Notes under the pieces: model-generated
What the model was told of the DNA's origin: nothing
The model's input: only the letters and a program-made list of their open reading frames with translations
Database searches by the model: none
Shown: piece by piece, positions 62,612 to 64,000 of the stretch
How the letters are laid out: the number at the start of each line of letters is the position of its first letter
How positions within the stretch are numbered: position 1 is the first letter of the stretch
NCBI RefSeq assembly: GCF_000150275.1
Contig: NW_002060943.1
Location: forward strand, 4,732,008 to 4,796,007
DNA: 64,000 nucleotides
Reading direction: 5' to 3'
Source: Trichoplax adhaerens
Taxonomy: Eukaryota; Placozoa; Uniplacotomia; Trichoplacea; Trichoplacidae
Program-made: the position numbers and the translations under genes

Positions 62612-64000
62612 AAGTAACGTGATTGATAGCATTTCAAAGCTAATGAATGAATTGTATTTGATATGGATATTAGCAGATATTGACCGCTGTTGTACAATTT
62701 TAACTTTAACATGAGCATAGTAGCTTTACAAGCCATATTATATCAAAATACAGTAACATCAGAAACAGTTTGTTCTATGCCGACAGAGAAGAATATTTAA
62801 TCCGCATTAAGAAATAATATTTACTATAAGTTTGTTGTCTTGAAATAGCAAAGAATAAGAAGGACTGTAAGTAATTTCGTGCATGCTTCGGAAAAATGTA
62901 GTGGTGTCCTTATTTCTTACTAAGAATATAAATAATTATACTGCAGTTCTTGTGGCTATCATAAGAACATTGTAACTCCAAGTACTTTTGTCTTATTTAT
63001 TTTTAGCTAAACTTACTAATTTTGATTGCTCTTGAGTGAGTATGTGTTTGTGTGTTCATGTATACAAGTATGTATTTATTATGGGCATAGTTTTAACGCT
63101 TATATTTTAACTAGCTACCATATTGTTTGCTTAAAATTTTTAAGCATAGTAAATGTAGTAGAACAATTCTCTAGGCTCAATTTTGTAGCAAGTTATCGCT
63201 ACTTCTATATTATCTCTTGTATAATATTTAATAGATGCTCATAGGACTTCTGTCCGTATCTTTACCGTAATTGGTCGAAATTTAGTTAATATAGCGGTGA
63301 AATATCAATTTTATAGCTATGATCCTTAGCTTTATAGTAAATTCTTACGTTTTGGCTCTTGAATGCTTCGAGTATAATTTAAGTAAATAACAAGCTTTGA
63401 CTAGATTAAGTTGACGCCGTGTTTAAAAATTTACTGAGCTCATAGTGATACGAGTATGTGCTTAATGATAATGTTTTAGTATTTACAAGCAGGTTTGTAC
63501 TAGGATAAATCAGTATCACTGAGGTAATGGAGCTGAGGAACAAGCTCTGGTAAGACTAGAGTAAATTCCTAATTAGTATGTAAAACTATTTACTAAAAGC
63601 TACTAGTGATAAAGTGTTTCCAAAATAATGAACAAGAAGATAGCTAGATTAGGCATTAGGACTAATAGATCTAGTATGGTAAAAAATAAGGTAAACATGG
63701 CACCAAATCTACCTTGAATATTATAGTAATACTTAGCTAATTCATTAATAAAGTAACAATCGTGGTTAAGATCTTCAATCTTAGTTAAGCATCTTGTGAC
63801 TCACTGAAACTTCACCATAAATCATTCTACAAGCTAAGTTTAAATCCAAGTTACAACGTAAATGATTGACATCAGAAGCATTTTTGGAATACGAGTCATA
63901 ATATAGAAAACTCGGACTATAAATTATCCCTCAATTAATACGGAAATAGCGAGGCTGTTCCTGCATACGAGTATTTTATTGACGCAAGCATTATCCGCTC
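62612..64000. other. Region downstream of the LGR, with a possible LTR
   Basis: No gene recognised. A possible LTR lies at 63320-63841; the rest is AT-rich sequence. Confidence 0.4.
63320..63841 (+). mobile_element. Possible solo LTR (522 bp)
   Basis: It would begin TGATCC, end TTCTACA, and be flanked by AGCTA on both sides (63315-63319 and 63842-63846). AATAAAG lies about 90 bp before the end, as in the other LTRs. No second copy is visible, and the sequence just before the proposed start resembles that at 13705-13728, which argues against this boundary. Confidence 0.35.

Noticed and set aside
1-64000. tRNA, rRNA, CRISPR arrays, bacterial operons
   Set aside because: I looked for tRNA B-box patterns, regularly spaced repeats and ribosome-binding sites and found none; the window is eukaryotic.

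Overview
The window is AT-rich eukaryotic DNA with multi-exon genes and GT-AG introns, long gene-free stretches and one assembly gap (11895-12313). The gene content is animal: an alpha-1,6-fucosyltransferase (FUT8), a leucine-rich-repeat GPCR of the glycoprotein-hormone-receptor type, relics of ionotropic glutamate receptors and a GABA-B-like class C GPCR, and two PTTG1IP-like membrane proteins. This mix in a low-GC genome suggests an early-branching metazoan, most likely a placozoan. That placement is inference from gene content; no marker in the window proves it.

Layout. 1-8.1 kb is almost entirely LTR-retrotransposon debris, mainly solo LTRs, several with perfect 5-bp target-site duplications (TSDs). 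8.4-27.2 kb is a graveyard of neurotransmitter-receptor pieces: minus-strand exons of iGluR amino-terminal domains (8415-9339; 14403-14858), a minus-strand iGluR ligand-binding/pore/C-terminal block with frameshifts (18170-20689), and a plus-strand GABA-B-like 7TM block with in-frame stops (21751-23879). More LTRs lie among them. 29.8-35 kb holds two paralogous PTTG1IP-like genes (29851-30543, 34263-34934), both single-exon and on the plus strand, with a solo LTR between them. 37.7-40.1 kb is FUT8 (minus strand, four coding exons, 574 aa, apparently intact). It is preceded by a palindromic TACAGTAC-rich tract and a three-copy minisatellite. 43.9-44.7 kb is a GNAT-family acetyltransferase (minus strand, single exon). 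44.7-56.6 kb is a 12-kb stretch with no recognisable gene. 56.6-62.6 kb is the LRR-GPCR, whose LRR exons are mostly one repeat each and always in phase 2.

The intact genes (FUT8, GNAT, two PTTG1IP-like proteins, LRR-GPCR) do not form an obvious pathway; membrane or secretory function is the common thread. The clearest system-level signal is the LTR elements: at least four sequence groups, nearly all reduced to solo LTRs and with no gag or pol reading frame in the window. Several copies of one group carry a hairpin just inside the 5' TGTTAC end that is kept although its sequence changes. I could not run any search; family names rest on motifs read directly from translations.
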